DNA of 64,000 nucleotides. It comes from Brachypterus glaber. Taxonomy: Eukaryota; Arthropoda; Insecta; Coleoptera; Kateretidae. A program made the position numbers and the translations under genes. Below the pieces are notes generated by a model that ran no database searches, was not told where the DNA came from, and saw only the letters and a list, made by a program, of their open reading frames with translations. Numbering within the stretch: the first letter of the stretch is position 1; the number at the start of each line of letters is the position of its first letter. Of this stretch, positions 61,662 to 64,000 are shown piece by piece. The stretch lies in NCBI GenBank assembly GCA_958510825.1, contig OY294051.1, forward strand, positions 248,001 to 312,000. Reading direction: 5' to 3'.

Positions 61662-61863
61662 TTAGTCTGTCAAAAAAAAAAACACAAAATATTATATAAA
61701 AGTATTATAATATAGCTTAAATTATTGTAATTTTGGTAAAACCATTAAATAATCATTAAAATACACAATTAATTAATTTTACTCACGCATATAAAATATT
61801 GCTTTAATAACTAAATAAATATTAAGAAAAACACATGCAAAATTCGATAAAACTGTTATTATT

Positions 61864-61992
61864 ACCCTAGTAGAAATTTAACGTTAGAAAAACGTGATTT
61901 TTAACGCGATTTTAAAGTATAAATTTCGTTAGGACTCTAATGTTAGGGCCCAACGTTAGAATAACGTTTATCCAACGTTTGGTAAAACCCAG
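61864..61992. repeat. CCCTAGTAGAAA repeat with AACGTTAG units
   Basis: ACCCTAGTAGAAATTTAACG at the left, then AACGTTAGAAAAACGTG, AATGTTAGGGCCCAACGTTA and CCAACGTTTGG, ending near AACCCAGGG. It is the same family of ends as 51328 and 12737. It lies in the bsk 5'UTR intron. Confidence 0.5.
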
Positions 61993-62056
61993 GGCAACTT
62001 GATATTAATATCTTATTAATAACACATTAATAACTTATGAATAACTTATTACCTAC

Positions 62057-62109
62057 CAAGAGCGATCCATTGTTTCAAGTATTTACAATTGGACGGTGTA
62101 GTTAATTGC
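62057..62109 (-). other. bsk: bsk 5'UTR exon with a short upstream open frame
   Basis: A 53-nt exon between an acceptor (TTTTTTTTATTTCAG) and a donor (TCTTG|GTAGGT). The next acceptor (CATTTTTCCAG, exon edge 61589) leads to 36 nt of leader and the canonical ATG at 61551-61553. Splicing creates a tiny upstream frame, ATG GAT CGC TCT TG|A, in a good start context (AACAATGG). The presence of an acceptor means at least one more exon upstream. Confidence 0.6.
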
Positions 62110-62289
62110 CTGAAATAAAAAAAACAAGAACTTATTAATCTGTATAGGAATCTACCTTACAAAAAAAAAATGTAAAACAGAGAATGGCGCCTTTATGTGC
62201 AAATTTTAAGGATTTCTTAAATCAAGTGAGATTTGTAAATGAACCAGGGTAATTATGCAAGCTTTAGGTAGCTATAGGGTAATTCCAGC

Positions 62290-62606
62290 GTTGCTTACGT
62301 TACATCTTAAGCCTATTTTAACTTTTAAATGATAAAATTTGTCAATTATATTAAAAACATAATATTTAAATATAATATTTATTTTTAGTAAATAACAAAG
62401 TAACAAAACATATATTTATAATTTTATGTAATGTTGCTTACGTTACATTTTGTGAAATAGATTTTGACCTAAGTACATGCATCTTTAAATTTCTGTTCTA
62501 TTCAGGAATATATATATTTTTTTAACTTTAACAATTGCCGAGTTATGCATTAAAAGATGAAATATCTGTTGCTTACGTTACAAGGAAATTCGTTGCTTAC
62601 GTTATA
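62290..62606 (+). promoter_or_regulatory. Four copies of GTTGCTTACGTTAYA upstream of bsk
   Basis: The motif starts at 62290, 62433, 62568 and 62592 in the same orientation, with otherwise unrelated sequence between. The core TTACGT is half of a PAR-bZIP/C/EBP-like site. The repeated unit may be a cis element or a remnant of a diverged tandem. Its function is inference only. Confidence 0.35.
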
Positions 62607-63057
62607 TTAAAAGATCCTATATTTTTTTGCATTATAAAATGACTAACTTAAAAATGTATTGCAATACTTTGACTGGTACACTTTCAGTGGTTGTCCATTT
62701 TTTCCCATGTTTTCAAAAATTTGGAAGTCTTGTATTCGTGCAAAAAATTTCAATTTTGTTTGCGTACTTTTTCTCTTTATGACGTTTTATGTCGATATAA
62801 ATCAATTTCGAGCAAAAAAAAATTGTCGGTCGGCGAATTCGTCGGTCGTGCTGCCCGAGAAATCTTGTGGACACGATAACTTATTAACGCTTTAAGCTAG
62901 TTAATAATAATCTGTATTTTATTTAAAGCCAGTCATGTCACGATTTACTGGGATAACCCTATAGATTTATTAAGTAACTGTAACACTCATTTTTTGTACT
63001 GAGATGTGTCCCCTGTAAAATTTTGTGTTTTTTTTTGGATTGAATAAAAACATTAGG

Positions 63058-63510
63058 TATTTATTTTATTTTATTTATTTATTTATTGACGGGAAAACCC
63101 CATTACAAAAAAAAAATTACATATGAAAATAATACATGCCAACTTAAAATTAGATAACAAATTTCTAAAATATACTTAAACAAAAATAATATAAAAATGT
63201 AATAAATACAAACAAATATCACATATTAAACTCAACCAATTCTCTTTAAATGGTCTTTGACCTTATTTTTAAAATTATTTGACGAGTTCATAAAAATATC
63301 TAAAGTGGGGTTCTCATTAATGAACCTCAAAGCCGAATTTCATGGTGTGTATATAAGATAATTCCTATAATAAAAATGTATATAAAATGTGTTTACTGAT
63401 TCACGAATCTGCAATATAGGAATACTAAAGTTTACAGAACATAGCAGTTTTGGACAATCAACCCTACCATCAACTACATTTCGAATAAAACACGTATTTA
63501 TTATTATTTA
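63058..63510 (-). pseudogene. LINE 3' end, decayed
   Basis: On the - strand a frame reads TCFIRNVVDGRVDCPKLL, NFSIPILQIRESVNTF, YRNYLIYTP, stop (TGA), then NSALRFINENPTLDIFMNSS, NFKNKVKDHLKRIG, stop. This is the C-terminal tail typical of insect non-LTR polymerases (DGR.DC...L, R...NYL...P, then N.....D.F). A short 3'UTR and an (AAATA)n tail follow, ending at 63058. The internal stop shows decay. Confidence 0.7.
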
Positions 63511-64000
63511 TTATAGTACTGACTAGCCTGAAAAGGAGTTTGCTATTATATAATTATAATTGAACATATTTTTACTTTTAAAAATTCTGTCGATTTTTTT
63601 TTATTTGGATTTTAATATTTTTGACAGAAAATATGTACAAAGACTCCCCTTTAGAAACGTTGTTTTTTTTTCAAGGTATTATTATTATTATTTCTTTAAT
63701 TAAATACATGTTAAAGTAAACTTAATATAACCTAAATAACCTAAACTAAACTAAATAAACATAAATTAAACGTTGTTTTTTAGTTTTTTTTTAGTTTATT
63801 TTTGTTGTTTTTTTTTATTTTTTTTTGTTGTAAATATAAACTTTACAGAAAAGTATTGCTTTGATTAAAGTATGTATTAAAATAGTAAATTTTATTATGT
63901 AATATTGCTAGTTTAGCAGGGCTAGAGTTAAAAAAAGCAAGAAACAAAACAGATATATATATATATATTTTTAAATATTTATTTTATTATGTTTTAAAGT

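Larger units (their letters stand above)
62110..64000. other. Region upstream of bsk
   Basis: No further exon is recognised. It should hold the bsk promoter or an upstream first exon. Contents seen are a four-fold GTTGCTTACGTTAYA motif (62290-62606), a dispersed motif copy near 62870-62900 and a LINE 3' remnant (63058-63510). The last 350 bp are T-rich low-complexity DNA. The frame at 62659-62895 is unsupported. Confidence 0.5.

Overview
The window is AT-rich animal DNA with spliced genes, homopolymer runs and dense short transposon-derived repeats. The recognisable proteins (Bicaudal C, Spätzle 3, an Ly6-type three-finger protein and a JNK kinase of the basket type) indicate an insect nuclear genome. 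A beetle is my guess, but the sequence does not settle the order. Exon structures were built by eye from reading frame, GT/AG sites and family resemblance. All junctions reported for the four genes are phase-consistent.

Layout. (1) 1.5-7.6 kb, + strand: complete 13-exon BicC (803 aa; KH domains, serine-rich linker, C-terminal SAM). (2) 7.6-12.9 kb: intergenic, with a 421-bp foldback element and a PIF/Harbinger-like MITE. (3) 12.9-18.5 kb, - strand: a three-exon secreted or GPI-anchored Ly6 protein (162 aa, 10 cysteines). Its 4.8-kb intron holds an unusual 1.7-kb element built from inverted repeat blocks. (4) 18.5-29.4 kb: gene-poor and repeat-rich, with one candidate 5'UTR exon for the next gene. 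(5) 29.4-48.2 kb, + strand: spz3, six coding exons, introns up to 10.3 kb packed with repeats. (6) 48.2-53.1 kb: intergenic MITEs. (7) 53.2-62.1 kb, - strand: the JNK gene (bsk), six coding exons plus a 5'UTR exon. Introns carry a truncated LINE, MITEs and minisatellites. (8) 62.1-64 kb: sequence upstream of JNK, with a repeated 15-bp motif and a decayed LINE 3' end.

The genes do not form one pathway. By family knowledge, BicC is an RNA-binding translational regulator, spz3 a cystine-knot ligand of the Toll/neurotrophin type, and bsk the JNK MAP kinase.

The most interesting signal is a second first coding exon of JNK (60028-60146, - strand). It lies between the standard first exon and exon 2. 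It encodes a diverged copy of the same N-terminal segment, including the glycine-rich ATP loop, and has the same splice phase. It predicts a JNK isoform with a different N-terminus and nucleotide-binding loop. The other notable material is a rich set of short nonautonomous elements, many with 3-bp TWA target duplications, and period-20 to 22 minisatellites next to JNK exons.
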